From NCBI GenBank assembly GCA_030426245.1, contig JAUHYZ010000008.1, positions 1-64,000 on the forward strand: DNA of 64,000 nucleotides, read 5' to 3'. Numbering within the stretch: the stretch's first letter is position 1; every line of letters begins with the position of its first letter. This stretch comes from Alphaproteobacteria bacterium (GTDB lineage Bacteria > Pseudomonadota > Alphaproteobacteria > Sphingomonadales > Sphingomonadaceae). A program made the position numbers and the translations under genes. The notes under the pieces were generated by a model. It worked only from the letters and a program-made list of their open reading frames with translations, had not been told where the DNA came from and did not search any database. This document shows positions 34,453 to 44,674 of this stretch, piece after piece.

Positions 34453-35682
34453 TCAGCTTACGCCGGCTTTTACCAGTGCGAGTTCTTCGAACAGGTCGGA
34501 ATAATTGTTGACCATTACATCGATGTCGAAGCACTTCACCCGCTCGGAAGCTGCGGCTGCGAGCGCAGCACGCCGCGCCGGATCGGCGATCAGTTCGCTC
34601 ATCTTCGCGGCCAGAGCATCGACATCGTCGACGGGCACCAACTCGCCGCTCACTCCCGGTTCGATCACGTCGCGCGGGCCGAATTCACAGTCGGAAAGCA
34701 GCAGCGGTGTGCCTGCAGCCATTGCCTCGGCGGCGACAGTCGGAAACCCTTCCCATCTGCTCGGCAACACGAACAGCTCGGCCCGGTGCATCCAGGCGTA
34801 GGGATTGGCAACGAAGCCGATGAAGCGAACATATTCGCCAACACCCAGCTTGGCCGCCAGGACGTGCAGCTCCGCCAGCCGGCTGCCTTTGCCCAGGATC
34901 ACCAATGCATGGCTGCGCCAGAGCCCGCTTGCGGCGAAGGCGCGGATCAGCACTTCATGCGCCTTCTGATATTCGAGCCGACCGGCGGTAAGAATGAAGG
35001 GCCGCTTGGGCGCGCCCGGCAGGCAGTCGTCAAGCCGCGAACGGATAGTCTCGATATCGATGGGATTGTTGATCATCCGCATGCGACCGCGCTCGAGCCC
35101 GAGATCCTTGGTCAGTCCTTCGGCCATGTCGGATGAATTGGCGAGCACGACGTCCGCCGCACGATAGGCCTTCTTGGTAAGGCCCAGCGAAACGGCCGCA
35201 GCCAGCTTGTTGGGGCTTTCCTCTTCGACCACGGAGACCACGTTATTGCCTTCGCGGGCGATCCATTTGGGGCGCTTGCGGCCCAGGCCGGTCAGACCCA
35301 GCCAGGCGAGCAGATTCGTGCCCTTGAGAAAACTCATCATGACATCCGGCTGGGTCTCGCGGATCATGTCGCGGAATGCCAGCGGCGCGCGCATCGCGCT
35401 GCCCAATACTTTTCCCGGTGTGAACTGGGCCGAGTTCGGACCGTCATAGTTGAAATACTTGTCGCCATCAGGCGCCGTCAGCACTCGATCCATATCGACC
35501 TGGCCCATATAGGGTCCCGCGGCACGCAGCAGGCCCATCTTGACCTCGACGCGTTTGGGATCGAGCCGGTTCATCAGGTGGACCGCAACGCGTTCCGCGC
35601 CGCCACCATGCAGCGAGCTCAACAGGAGCAACACTCGGACAGGACGACCAAGTGTTTGAACTGCCGAGGGTTTTCCATGCAT
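34453..35682 (-). CDS. Glycosyltransferase family 4 protein
   Basis: A 409-residue GT-B glycosyltransferase. The N-terminal domain opens with VRVLLLLSSLHGGGAERVAVHLMNRL; the C-terminal domain has FILTAGRLEYQKAHEVLIRAFA, RFIGFVANPYAWMHRAELFVLPSRWEGFPTVAAEAMA with the E-x7-E type nucleotide-sugar site. Such enzymes build envelope glycolipids or exopolysaccharide. The ATG giving MHGKPSAVQ is used. It converges on tilS; there is no surrounding polysaccharide cluster. Confidence 0.92.
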   Translation of the reverse strand: MHGKPSAVQTLGRPVRVLLLLSSLHGGGAERVAVHLMNRLDPKRVEVKMGLLRAAGPYMGQVDMDRVLTAPDGDKYFNYDGPNSAQFTPGKVLGSAMRAPLAFRDMIRETQPDVMMSFLKGTNLLAWLGLTGLGRKRPKWIAREGNNVVSVVEEESPNKLAAAVSLGLTKKAYRAADVVLANSSDMAEGLTKDLGLERGRMRMINNPIDIETIRSRLDDCLPGAPKRPFILTAGRLEYQKAHEVLIRAFAASGLWRSHALVILGKGSRLAELHVLAAKLGVGEYVRFIGFVANPYAWMHRAELFVLPSRWEGFPTVAAEAMAAGTPLLLSDCEFGPRDVIEPGVSGELVPVDDVDALAAKMSELIADPARRAALAAAASERVKCFDIDVMVNNYSDLFEELALVKAGVS

Positions 35683-35782
35683 ACTAAATTCTCTGGGGGA
35701 GTTTCGCGGGCTTATTGCCATTGCCTCCAAGCGCTGGCAAGGAGCGCAGCGACGAACGGAGATATCCTAAGGAGCATTGGCG

Positions 35783-36889
35783 TTGGCTCGCTTCGAGCTG
35801 CTGGTCGGATCGGGCGAATTCTGGTCGCGCGCTGCACAAGACATTGCGGCTGCGAAACGGCGCGTGCTCGTCCAGGCGATGACTTTCGAAGGCGATGCCG
35901 CCGGAACCGCCGCCGCGCAGGCAATCGGTGCGAGCAAGGCGCTGGACCGGCGTGTGTTGGTCGACGATTATTCCCGCCACGTGATCAACGACACCTTTCT
36001 GCTTTTCTCGCGTGATCCGAAACTGGTTTCGGAAGCTTCGGCGACCTGGGCCATGTTCGATGCACTGCGGCAAAACGGCGCCGATATACGGGTAACCAAT
36101 CCGATCGGGAGAAATCCGTTCCGTTATCCGGCACGCAATCATAAGAAATTGCTGATCATGGACAATGCGGTGTGGCTTGGCGGCATCAACTTTTCCGACC
36201 ATAATTTCGAATGGCACGACATGATGCTGCGTATCGAAGATGGCGCGGTTGCCGATTGGCTTGCCACGCATTTCGAAGCGGACTGGCAGGGAGACCCGGG
36301 ATTCGCATGCCGGGATTTCGGACCCGATCTTCAGATCATGAGCTTTGACGGTGCAACCAATGTCGCGCAGTCGCATGGCTTGCTGGCTTACTTTGCCGAA
36401 GCGAAACATTCCATCGAAGTGCTTTCGGCCTATCCCACCATGCCATTCACCGAAGCCATGGCGCATGCGGCCGCCCGCGGCGTCGACATTACGATTCACA
36501 CGCCGCGGCCTAACAACAAGCCGATAGTCCGGGATTACTTGTTGGGTTTCGCTTCCAAGGCTGGAATCAAACTTTCGATGATCGATCGGATGACTCACGT
36601 GAAGGCCGCGCTGATCGATGGCGAGATCTTGCTCGCAGGGTCCAGCAATTTCGATTTCGTCAGCTACAGGCTCAACAGCGAATATATCGCGGTATTGCGG
36701 GACAAGGCTCTGATCGCGGATGTCGAGGCACGCCTGCTCGCTCCGGCCAGAGCGGAAGGGCAACCGCCCAGACAAAGCGAACAGCACGGTTGGGCGCCGT
36801 TCAAGGCGAAAGTGACGCTGAAAGCGGCCGACATGGCGCTGCGGTTAATCCGCCCGGGCAAGCGCGTCGGGGAATGGCAAGGGCCTTAG
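35783..36889 (+). CDS. Phospholipase D-family protein (cardiolipin synthase-like)
   Basis: About 368 residues with both HKD motifs: HKKLLIMDNAVWLGGINFSD and HVKAALIDGEILLAGSSNFD. That pairing is the catalytic core of PLD-type phosphatidyltransferases. It has no N-terminal membrane helices, unlike ClsA, so ClsB/ClsC-like or a soluble transferase is possible. The second of two in-frame TTG codons is chosen as start because AAGGAG sits 8 bases before it. It lies back-to-back with a glycosyltransferase and converges on the ppc-like gene with a 12-bp gap. Confidence 0.85.
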   Translation: MARFELLVGSGEFWSRAAQDIAAAKRRVLVQAMTFEGDAAGTAAAQAIGASKALDRRVLVDDYSRHVINDTFLLFSRDPKLVSEASATWAMFDALRQNGADIRVTNPIGRNPFRYPARNHKKLLIMDNAVWLGGINFSDHNFEWHDMMLRIEDGAVADWLATHFEADWQGDPGFACRDFGPDLQIMSFDGATNVAQSHGLLAYFAEAKHSIEVLSAYPTMPFTEAMAHAAARGVDITIHTPRPNNKPIVRDYLLGFASKAGIKLSMIDRMTHVKAALIDGEILLAGSSNFDFVSYRLNSEYIAVLRDKALIADVEARLLAPARAEGQPPRQSEQHGWAPFKAKVTLKAADMALRLIRPGKRVGEWQGP

Positions 36890-36901
36890 CGCACGCTTCA
36901 G

Positions 36902-39688
36902 TCAACCATGGGCACCGAAATGGTTGGCGATGGCAGTCGTGATCCGGAGCGAAAGATTATGCGCACGCTCGATCGGCTGGACGAAATCCCTCTGGATGGC
37001 CTCGTAGCCTTCGCCTGCACCTTCCGGATAATCGGTCGGTTCGTCGACGGCGAAATCCTCGATTTTCGGGAAGCTGGTCGGGAATGCCCGCCGCAGCTGC
37101 GCCAGCGCATCGTCGACCCTGAGCGTGAAGACCATTTCCAGCACGTCGTCACGGCTGATGTCGTTGGCGCGGCTGAAAGCCGGAACCGAAACGGCGCAGA
37201 TGAACATGTGCTGGAACAGGGCCAGCCGCAGCGCCTGAAGCACACCGATCGAGCGGCGAACATGTTCCCGATCAGGAAGAGGGCTGTCGTCCGGGATCAG
37301 GTCCAACAGGCGGTGCAGCTTCAGAGCATCGACTCTGAGGCGTGATGCAAGGCGGCGGAAAACTCCGGTGCGGTCATCCTTGATCAGATATTCCGCCAGC
37401 GCTTCGCAGGCGTCCGATAGGTGCCTTTCCGTGCCGCGATAAGGGCGGCTCGCCCAATAGGCCGAGTTGAACAGTTCGCCATAGGCGGCAACGGTTTTCA
37501 CGCTGGCCAGGGCATTGGCTGCGCGGGCGAGGCGGACCAGCTGCTTGCCCCTGTCGCTGTCGCGCAGCAGTGCGGCCAGATCCTCGTAAATGCCATCGGC
37601 GGCGGTCCCGATACCGCAGATCACGTTCACAGGATAGCCGAGCTGCTGCAGGATCGCATTATGCGGAATGGCCCGGATCTGCCTCAGGCTCATTTCGCGG
37701 TCTGCCGAAAGGTCTGACTGCCGGCGTGAAACCCGGCTGCCGGTGACATTGAGCATCCCGAGGCCGAACGCCGTGATGGCACGGGAATAGGTCCGGCTTT
37801 CCAGGTGCTGGTGCTGGTGATCGCGAATGGCGCGGTAGAAATCCAGGCTCAGATCGGTGCGGCGATAGAACAGGTCGGTCGGCGCATTGGGATCGGTGTC
37901 GGAAGGCTTGATCTCGGCAATGCGCGTAAGCGTGGCCAATGCCAGTTCGAGAGAACCGAAAAACAGGTAACCGTCGCCGCCCTGGAAGCTCACTTCGGGT
38001 TCCAGCGTGATGCCAGCCCGGACAAAGCGCCTGCGCGCCCAGGGTGAAAGCGGCCAGGCGAGCCGGTCTTCGAATGAATCGGGATGGGCGCCGCGGCCCA
38101 TGCTTTCGCCATGCGTATCGAAAATCAGCGCGGCGACGTCGGTCAGTTCGTTGTCGACCATTGCCTGCGCCAGCCGGCCCTGGAGGCGCTCGATCGCCAG
38201 GCTGGCAGGGATCTGGCCGACGAACCTCCCGGCGTCGGAAAACCCGGTCTGTATCGCTACGCGGCCACGCTTGCGCACATAGGTCTGGTAAGGTTCCTCC
38301 GCCAGCAAAGCGTCGAGGAAGCGCCCGCCATGCTCCAGCGCGCTCTCGGTCTCGAACAGCGGCGAGACGTCCACCTTCTCTTCGATCCCGAACAGCCTCG
38401 AGAAATAGAGCGCGGCCAAGATCGTCGAAGGCTGTTCGCATTCCGCGATGAGCATCCGGATCGGCGCATCGGCATCGATGTGATGCAGAATCTGCGCCAT
38501 CGCCAGGAATTGCCGGATCGCCGTACTGCTTTCGATCGCGAGTGCAGCAAAATTGGATCGATGGGCTTTCACCTCGTCCAGCTTCTCGCGCAGGCGAACC
38601 AGCGCGCCCCGGCTCGAAAGATCGAGCTCGCCAGACGGGTCGATCACGCGGCGAATGGCGTTGTGCAGCTGGCTGGAATTCACCCGGAAGTGGATCCAGC
38701 CTGCGCCGAGCCCATCGGCCCGCATGGCCGCGGCCAAGGTCTTGAGCTCGATCGCGCGTGTCGTATCGGCGCCCCTGGCTTCTTCTTCCAGCGCCTCGAT
38801 CATGGGAGCCAGGGAGAGCAGCTTGTCCGGATCGTCTGCAGTCAATCGATTGGCTGCGGCAGACAGTTTATCGGGGTCGGTCAGGTCGTCTGAGAATTCC
38901 GCTGCGCGGTCTTTGGAATATGCGGTGGCTGCGCGCAGTTTCTCAAGCAGCGCATGGGCCGGGTCGATAGCTTCGAGAGAGGCGCAATAGCGTTCAAGGC
39001 GCGCGGCCTTTTCTGCCAGCCGAAAGCCGATCGAATCGTACCATTTAATGTCGGTTCGGCCGTCCATGTCGTAGCCGACCCAGCTTGCGAAACGGAATGG
39101 CAGCGGTTGCAGGGCATGCCATTCATCCGGCCAGCGCTCGCTCGCCTGTTCGAGCAGCACCGTCACGAGCCGATCGCGCGCATCGGCGCCGTGGGCAATC
39201 GCCTCGAGCGCCCGGGCATGTTCGAAGTCGAGAGTGATATCCGGCCTGTCGCTCGGCGCGCTGCAGGCCGAGGCGTCGATGTCACCATCCTGTGATGCTG
39301 CGGAGACCACCGCGTCGGTCTGAGCGGGAGAAAGGAGGAATGTCGGGTGTGCAGTGAAGACGCAGTGCAATTGCGGCCGTTCCCACCGGGCGCGGAATTC
39401 CGCAAAATTGTCTGGGCTGTCTGCCAGTGCTTGCGCAAAAAGGTCATGGTTGGACTGGATGCCAACCGGCTCGACAAGCCGGCGCAGGCGCCGGGCACGG
39501 CTTTGCAGCGCATCGCATTCCAGCTCCGCAATCATGCCCTCGATCATGTCCAGCGACAGCTCGCCGGCTTCGATCTCCCGCGAAAGCTCGAGCGAGAGCT
39601 GGAAGGCGGGATTGAACAGCGGCGTTTCATTGGTGCGCTCGCGCAAGGCCTCAAGGCGAGCGGACAGGTCAAAGACGCTCTTCATCAT
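36902..39688 (-). CDS. ppc: PEP-carboxylase family protein with altered active site
   Basis: At 928 residues the protein has PEPC length and order: VFTAHPT (His114), SWVGYDMDGRTD, SPLFETE (Glu446), GFSDAGRF (Asp485) and GESMGRGAHP (Arg532). PEPC carboxylates PEP to oxaloacetate. By hand alignment to E. coli the metal ligands, His138 and Arg587 equivalents are kept, but Lys546 becomes Arg488, His579 becomes Asp524, Arg581 becomes His526, and the usual C-terminal QNTG is replaced by GAHG. So it may be a variant or altered-function paralogue; the symbol denotes family only. It is the last gene of the ED operon, with AAGGAGG before its start and 5 bp from eda. Confidence 0.85.
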   Translation of the reverse strand: MMKSVFDLSARLEALRERTNETPLFNPAFQLSLELSREIEAGELSLDMIEGMIAELECDALQSRARRLRRLVEPVGIQSNHDLFAQALADSPDNFAEFRARWERPQLHCVFTAHPTFLLSPAQTDAVVSAASQDGDIDASACSAPSDRPDITLDFEHARALEAIAHGADARDRLVTVLLEQASERWPDEWHALQPLPFRFASWVGYDMDGRTDIKWYDSIGFRLAEKAARLERYCASLEAIDPAHALLEKLRAATAYSKDRAAEFSDDLTDPDKLSAAANRLTADDPDKLLSLAPMIEALEEEARGADTTRAIELKTLAAAMRADGLGAGWIHFRVNSSQLHNAIRRVIDPSGELDLSSRGALVRLREKLDEVKAHRSNFAALAIESSTAIRQFLAMAQILHHIDADAPIRMLIAECEQPSTILAALYFSRLFGIEEKVDVSPLFETESALEHGGRFLDALLAEEPYQTYVRKRGRVAIQTGFSDAGRFVGQIPASLAIERLQGRLAQAMVDNELTDVAALIFDTHGESMGRGAHPDSFEDRLAWPLSPWARRRFVRAGITLEPEVSFQGGDGYLFFGSLELALATLTRIAEIKPSDTDPNAPTDLFYRRTDLSLDFYRAIRDHQHQHLESRTYSRAITAFGLGMLNVTGSRVSRRQSDLSADREMSLRQIRAIPHNAILQQLGYPVNVICGIGTAADGIYEDLAALLRDSDRGKQLVRLARAANALASVKTVAAYGELFNSAYWASRPYRGTERHLSDACEALAEYLIKDDRTGVFRRLASRLRVDALKLHRLLDLIPDDSPLPDREHVRRSIGVLQALRLALFQHMFICAVSVPAFSRANDISRDDVLEMVFTLRVDDALAQLRRAFPTSFPKIEDFAVDEPTDYPEGAGEGYEAIQRDFVQPIERAHNLSLRITTAIANHFGAHG

Positions 39689-39693
39689 TCGCT

Positions 39694-40311
39694 CTAAACC
39701 TCCTTGAGAGCACTTGCCTCGCGGGCAGCCTGCGCAATCTTGTCAAAATCCATCGGTCCCTTGGGTACAAGCCAGCTTCCGCCGACGCACAGGACGGGGT
39801 CGAGGGCAAGCCAGTCCGGCGCAGTGTCTTGCGAGATCCCGCCTGTCGGGCAGAAACGGCATTGCCCGAATGGCCCGGCAAGAGCTTTGAGTGCCGGAAT
39901 TCCGCCGGCGGCCATCGCCGGAAAGAACTTGAAATGCGTAAGGCCCAGATCGAGCCCGCGCATGATGTCACCAGCCGTCGCGATGCCGGGAAGCAGGGGG
40001 ACGCCGGCCTCGACCACGTGCTTACCCAGCTTATCGGTTAGCCCCGGGGAGATGATGAATTCGCTTCCCGCTTCGACCGCCGCATCGAATTCCTGCGGGT
40101 TGGTGACCGTGCCTGCACCGACGATCGCCCCGGGCACCTGCTTCATTTCGCGGATCACGTCGAGCGCGGCGGATGTGCGCAATGTCACTTCGAGCACTTT
40201 CAGTCCGCCCGAAACGAGCGCCTCGGCCAGCGGGGCGGCCTGGCTGGCATCTTCCACGACCAGCACCGGGATCACCGGCGCTGCAAGCATAATCGATTCA
40301 ATGGATTTCAT
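39694..40311 (-). CDS. eda: 2-keto-3-deoxy-6-phosphogluconate (KDPG) aldolase
   Basis: Eda splits KDPG into pyruvate and glyceraldehyde 3-phosphate, the last ED step. The 205-residue class I aldolase has the catalytic Glu41 (KVLEVTLRT), GAGTV, FIISPG and the Schiff-base Lys128 (THFKFFPA), and GGIS near the end. The start overlaps the glk stop by 4 bases (ATGA). It is followed 5 bp on by the ppc-like gene. Confidence 0.96.
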   Translation of the reverse strand: MKSIESIMLAAPVIPVLVVEDASQAAPLAEALVSGGLKVLEVTLRTSAALDVIREMKQVPGAIVGAGTVTNPQEFDAAVEAGSEFIISPGLTDKLGKHVVEAGVPLLPGIATAGDIMRGLDLGLTHFKFFPAMAAGGIPALKALAGPFGQCRFCPTGGISQDTAPDWLALDPVLCVGGSWLVPKGPMDFDKIAQAAREASALKEV

Positions 40312-41288
40312 ACCTGGCGATCTCCAAGGTGTTCCTGCGCGAAGGCAGCTACGGCGCCGAACAGGCCCGGCTGCGGATGGACAATGAGTTTTACGGGCAA
40401 GGCCGCCATCATCGCTTCATAGCGTCCCTTGAAGCGGAAGCGCTCCGCAAAGCCGGACTTGGGGAGCAAGTCCCGCAGTCGGTATCCAAGTCCGCCTGCG
40501 ATCACGACGGCACTGGCGCCATGGGCTAGAGCATAATCGCCCACCGCGCTGCCAAGCGACTGGCAAAATCGATCGACGGCCGCAATGGCAAGGCCGTCTT
40601 CGCCGTTCATCCCACGCTCCCAGATGGTGCGATCGTCCAGTTCCTCCACGCTACGTTTTTCTAAGGCTGCGAGCGCGTGGTAGATTTCCACGATCCCCGG
40701 CCCCGATACGACCCTTTCGGTGGAAACCCGGCGGTGGCGTTCGCGCAGGCGAGCCAGGATGATGTCATCGATATGGTCGACCGGCGCGAAATCGGTATGC
40801 GCGCCTTCGGTTGCCTGGATGTGATAGCCGCCTTCGAAGCGATGGAAATGCGCGACGCCAAGTCCGGTCCCCGGGCCTATCACTGTAATCGTGCCTTGGC
40901 CTGGCAAGGGGCGCTCGGGGCCGGTGAGGTGAACGAATTCGTCTTCCGGTGCCTGCGCGACGGCATGGGCCACCGCTCCGAAATCGTTGAGCACGGTCAC
41001 CCGCTCGAGACCAAGCTGCTCGTCGAGCGCTCCGGTATGCAATATCCAGCTATTGTTGGTCATGCGCACGGTTTCGCCGGTTACAGGCCCGGCAATCGCT
41101 ATGGCTGCCGCCTTTGGTGTCGTGCCCCCAACAATGCGGGCGAAATCGTCCCATGCGTTCTTCAGGTTGGCATAGTCGCTGGTCTTGAGCGTTGTGATTT
41201 CGCCAAGTTCGATGCTGCCATCGGGCGTGACCTTGGCCGGGGCAAATCGTGCATGCGTGCCGCCTACGTCGACCGCGACCAGTTCCAC
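40308..41288 (-). CDS. glk: Glucokinase
   Basis: Phosphorylates glucose to glucose 6-phosphate. The 326-residue protein is of the Glk (Zymomonas/E. coli) type: phosphate 1 motif VAVDVGGTHARFA, then VLNDFGAVAHAV, VIGPGTGLGVA, EGAHTDFAP and VIAGGLG. The start is GTG, sharing its G with the edd TAG stop, so translation is coupled. It gives the operon its own route from free glucose into the ED pathway; an uptake carrier (glf in Zymomonas) is not here. Confidence 0.95.
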   Translation of the reverse strand: MELVAVDVGGTHARFAPAKVTPDGSIELGEITTLKTSDYANLKNAWDDFARIVGGTTPKAAAIAIAGPVTGETVRMTNNSWILHTGALDEQLGLERVTVLNDFGAVAHAVAQAPEDEFVHLTGPERPLPGQGTITVIGPGTGLGVAHFHRFEGGYHIQATEGAHTDFAPVDHIDDIILARLRERHRRVSTERVVSGPGIVEIYHALAALEKRSVEELDDRTIWERGMNGEDGLAIAAVDRFCQSLGSAVGDYALAHGASAVVIAGGLGYRLRDLLPKSGFAERFRFKGRYEAMMAALPVKLIVHPQPGLFGAVAAFAQEHLGDRQV

Positions 41289-43114
41289 TACATGGCCCCC
41301 ATGGCCAACATGGAAGAACCGCCTTGCTCGGCGCCGTCGGCATTGGCCCGGAACATGGCGAAAAGCTCTCTTCCCATGCCCATTTCCGGCGGCGGGGCGG
41401 GGGCCGGATCGCGTGTGGAGAGGTCCGCGCTGGTCGACAAAGTTCCGTCCTCCGCGGAAAGGCGCACAATGTCGCCATCTTGAAGCAGGGCCAGCGGGCC
41501 CGGCGTTCCGGTTGCAGTCGCCAGTGCTTCGGGCGTTACGTGAATTGCCGCCGGAACCTTGCCACTGGCTCCGGACATGCGCCCGTCGGTAACGAGTGCG
41601 ACGCGGTATCCGCGATCCTGCAAGACACCCAGAGGCGGGGTGAGCTTGTGCAGTTCGGGCATGCCATTGGCGCGCGGGCCCTGGAAGCGGACGACCACGA
41701 TCACGTCGCGATCCAGTTCGCCGGCGGCGAAGGCCTTGGCCACGCTTTCCTGCGTCTCGAATACGCGGCAAGGCGCCTCGATCGTCCAGCGTTCTTGCTC
41801 CACGGCACTGGTCTTGAAAGTCGCACGGCCCAGATTGCCCTGGACCAGCCGCATGCCGCCTTCGCTCTGGAACGGCGCGCTGGCCGGCCGCAGCATTTCG
41901 TCGTTTCCGCTGGGGCCGGTCGGGCGCCAGACGAGCTTGTCGTCATCGAGGCCGGGCTCCTGCGCATAGGCGGAAAGATCGTCTCCGCCGACAGTCAGGA
42001 TGTCCCGGTGAGCGAGGCCCGCATCCAGCAATTCGCCGATGACATAGCCCATGCCGCCCGCAGCGTGGAAATGGTTCACATCGCCCGATCCGTTGGGATA
42101 GACGCGCGCGATCAGCGGTATGGTGGCGGAAAGCTCCGACAGGTCTTCCCAGTCGATCAGGATGCCCGCCGCACGCGCCATTGCGGGCAGGTGGATCGCG
42201 TGATTGGTCGATCCCCCCGTTGCGAGCAGGCCGATCGCGGCATTGACGATGGCCTTTTCATCCACGCAGGCTGAAAGCGGCCGGAAATCGTCCCCGTCCC
42301 TGGACATTGCGGCAAGGCGCTGTGTCGCTGCGCGGGTGAGCGCCTGGCGCAGAGGCGTGTTGGGCGTCACAAAGGCTGCGCCGGGCATGTGCAGCCCCAT
42401 CATCTCCAGCATCATCTGGTTGGAATTGGCGGTGCCGAAGAAGGTGCAGGTGCCAGGCGAATGATAGCTGGCGCTTTCGCTTTCGAGCAATTCGGCGCGC
42501 GTCGCCTTGCCCTCGGCATAGAGCTGGCGGACCTTTTGCTTTTCCTTGTTCGCGATGCCGGAAGGCATGGGGCCGGATGGCACGAAGACCGCGGGCAGAT
42601 GGCCGAAGCGCAGCGCGCCTATCATCAGCCCAGGCACGATCTTGTCGCAAATCCCCAGCAGCGCCACGCCATCATACATGGCGTGGCTCAGGCCCACGGC
42701 GGTGGAAAGCGCGATCACATCGCGCGAGAACAGGGAGAGCTCCATCCCGCCCTGGCCCTGCGTAACCCCGTCGCACATGGCCGGCGTTCCGCCCGCGACC
42801 TGCGCAGTGGCACCGACTTCGCGCGCAAAGAGCTTCATCTGCTCGGGATATCGGCCATAGGGCTGATGGGCCGAAAGCATATCGTTATAAGCGGTGACGA
42901 TGGCCAGATTGGGTCCGCGATTGGCCTTGATCGCCTGCTGATCCTCCAGCGCACCGGCAAAGGCGTGGGCCAGGTTGGAGCAGGAAAGGCTGTTGCGGTC
43001 GGGCTGGTTCTCCGCTTCGCGCTGCATGAGTTCCAGATAGCGGCCACGCGTATCCCGAGATCTCTCGATGATACGCTGCGTCACTTTGGCTATGGTGGGG
43101 TTGAGTTCCGCCAT
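41288..43114 (-). CDS. edd: 6-Phosphogluconate dehydratase
   Basis: Edd converts 6-phosphogluconate to KDPG using a [4Fe-4S] cluster. The 608-residue protein belongs to the IlvD/Edd family: [42 protein letters not shown] and [16 protein letters not shown] contain the cluster Cys and substrate residues, and [16 protein letters not shown] is the late signature. It lies 43 bp after zwf and its last base is the first base of glk. Confidence 0.97.
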   Translation of the reverse strand: MAELNPTIAKVTQRIIERSRDTRGRYLELMQREAENQPDRNSLSCSNLAHAFAGALEDQQAIKANRGPNLAIVTAYNDMLSAHQPYGRYPEQMKLFAREVGATAQVAGGTPAMCDGVTQGQGGMELSLFSRDVIALSTAVGLSHAMYDGVALLGICDKIVPGLMIGALRFGHLPAVFVPSGPMPSGIANKEKQKVRQLYAEGKATRAELLESESASYHSPGTCTFFGTANSNQMMLEMMGLHMPGAAFVTPNTPLRQALTRAATQRLAAMSRDGDDFRPLSACVDEKAIVNAAIGLLATGGSTNHAIHLPAMARAAGILIDWEDLSELSATIPLIARVYPNGSGDVNHFHAAGGMGYVIGELLDAGLAHRDILTVGGDDLSAYAQEPGLDDDKLVWRPTGPSGNDEMLRPASAPFQSEGGMRLVQGNLGRATFKTSAVEQERWTIEAPCRVFETQESVAKAFAAGELDRDVIVVVRFQGPRANGMPELHKLTPPLGVLQDRGYRVALVTDGRMSGASGKVPAAIHVTPEALATATGTPGPLALLQDGDIVRLSAEDGTLSTSADLSTRDPAPAPPPEMGMGRELFAMFRANADGAEQGGSSMLAMGAM

Positions 43115-43157
43115 TATTCTGTCGCAATCTTGTTCATATTCAGTCGTATATACGCCA

Positions 43158-44591
43158 TCACTCGTGCCAGCTCACCCCATCGCGTTCGGTCAGGGCGATG
43201 GCTGCGCTCGGCCCGGAGCTTCCGGCGGTGTAAGGCTTCGGCAGCAAGGCGTTTTCGGCCCAGTTCGCGCGAATGCGGTCCACCCAGTTCCACTGGGCTT
43301 CGACTTCGTCGCGCCGCACGAACAGGGTCTGATCGCCTTCTATCAGATCCAGCAGCAGGCGTTCATAGGCGATGCGTTTATGCTTGCCCGTAAAGGCGTC
43401 TGCCATGGCGATATTCAGCGGTACCTTGCGCAGGCTGATGCCGTCGCGGTCCAGACCGGGCACCTTGGCCATCAGCGACAGGGTGATATTCTCTTCGGGC
43501 TGGATGCCGATCAGCAGGCTGTTGGGTTCGCTTCTTGTGCCGGTGAAGATCGAATGGGGCACGGGGCGGAACTGCACCAGGATTTCGGTCGTGCGCTTAT
43601 ACAGCCGCTTGCCGGTGCGCAGGTAGAACGGCACGCCTTTCCAGCGCCAATTATCGACATGGGCCTTGATCGCGACGAAGGTTTCCGTGTCGCTCTCCTT
43701 GCCCAGCTCATCGTCATATCCCGGCACGGCCTGGCCGCCGATTGCACCGGCGCGGTATTGCCCGGTCACGGTCTCCCCCGATGAGACCGCACGCAGGGCG
43801 CGTAGCACCTTCACCTTCTCGTCACGCACGGCAGTGGCGTCGAAGCTGACAGGCGGCTCCATCGCGACGAGCGCCAGGAGCTGCAGCATGTGGTTCTGCA
43901 CCATGTCGCGCAGGGCGCCGGCTTCGTCGTAAAAGCCCACGCGGCCTTCCAGCCCGACCGTCTCGGCCACGGTGATCTGCACATGGTCGATATGGGCTGC
44001 GTTCCACAGCGGTTCGAACATCACATTGCCGAAGCGCATCGCCAAAAGGTTCTGAACCGTTTCCTTGCCCAGATAATGATCGATCCTGAAGATACGGTCT
44101 TCCGGAAAGGCTTCGGCTACAGCGTCGTTGATGTCGCAGCTTGATTCGAGATCGATCCCGAGCGGCTTTTCGAGCCCGATCCGCGCTTTCTCGCCTGCCA
44201 GGCCGCTTTGCGCCAGCCCGCTGATCGTCGGCTTGAACAGGCTTGGCGCAGTGGAGAGGAAGATGGCCAGGCCGTCATCATACGCCCCGACTTCCTCGGC
44301 CAGCGCTCCGAAGCCGCTCGGGTCGCTTGCATCCAGCGGCTGATAATGAAGGCGGTTGAGGAATTCGGCGACACTGCCCCGGCGTTCGGCAGGCAGGTAC
44401 TTCTCCAGCGCCTCGCGGGCGAAGTTGCGGTATTGGTGCGTATCGTATTCGGAGCGCGCCGTGCAAATGATCCTGAGCTCGGGATGTACCAGCTCATCGG
44501 CATCCAGCGCACACAGAGAGGGGAGCAGCATACGCTGCGCAAGGTCGCCCGTTGCACCGAACAGGAGCAGGCGGTTTGCAGTGAAGCTCAT
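43158..44591 (-). CDS. zwf: Glucose-6-phosphate 1-dehydrogenase
   Basis: First ED/pentose-phosphate step, glucose 6-phosphate to 6-phosphogluconolactone. The 477-residue enzyme has the coenzyme loop [16 protein letters not shown] (Met where Lys is common) and the active-site [22 protein letters not shown] pgl gene for the next step is not in the operon, so the lactonase is encoded elsewhere or hydrolysis is spontaneous. Upstream, a TTGC-N6-GCAA inverted repeat (about 44628-44641) sits in the 83-bp gap to the transglutaminase gene and may belong to the promoter. Confidence 0.96.
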   Translation of the reverse strand: MSFTANRLLLFGATGDLAQRMLLPSLCALDADELVHPELRIICTARSEYDTHQYRNFAREALEKYLPAERRGSVAEFLNRLHYQPLDASDPSGFGALAEEVGAYDDGLAIFLSTAPSLFKPTISGLAQSGLAGEKARIGLEKPLGIDLESSCDINDAVAEAFPEDRIFRIDHYLGKETVQNLLAMRFGNVMFEPLWNAAHIDHVQITVAETVGLEGRVGFYDEAGALRDMVQNHMLQLLALVAMEPPVSFDATAVRDEKVKVLRALRAVSSGETVTGQYRAGAIGGQAVPGYDDELGKESDTETFVAIKAHVDNWRWKGVPFYLRTGKRLYKRTTEILVQFRPVPHSIFTGTRSEPNSLLIGIQPEENITLSLMAKVPGLDRDGISLRKVPLNIAMADAFTGKHKRIAYERLLLDLIEGDQTLFVRRDEVEAQWNWVDRIRANWAENALLPKPYTAGSSGPSAAIALTERDGVSWHE

Positions 44592-44674
44592 CCCTGGGCG
44601 GTCCCCTTCACGCTCCTTCGGCCTCCAACCAATTGCTGCATTGCAACATGGCTAACAGGTTTGCGGCGGCTTGG

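Noticed and set aside
44628-44641. TTGC-N6-GCAA repeat upstream of zwf as a HexR-like operator
   Set aside because: Arms are only 4 bp, and HexR control of ED genes is known from gammaproteobacteria; too weak to list as a regulator site.
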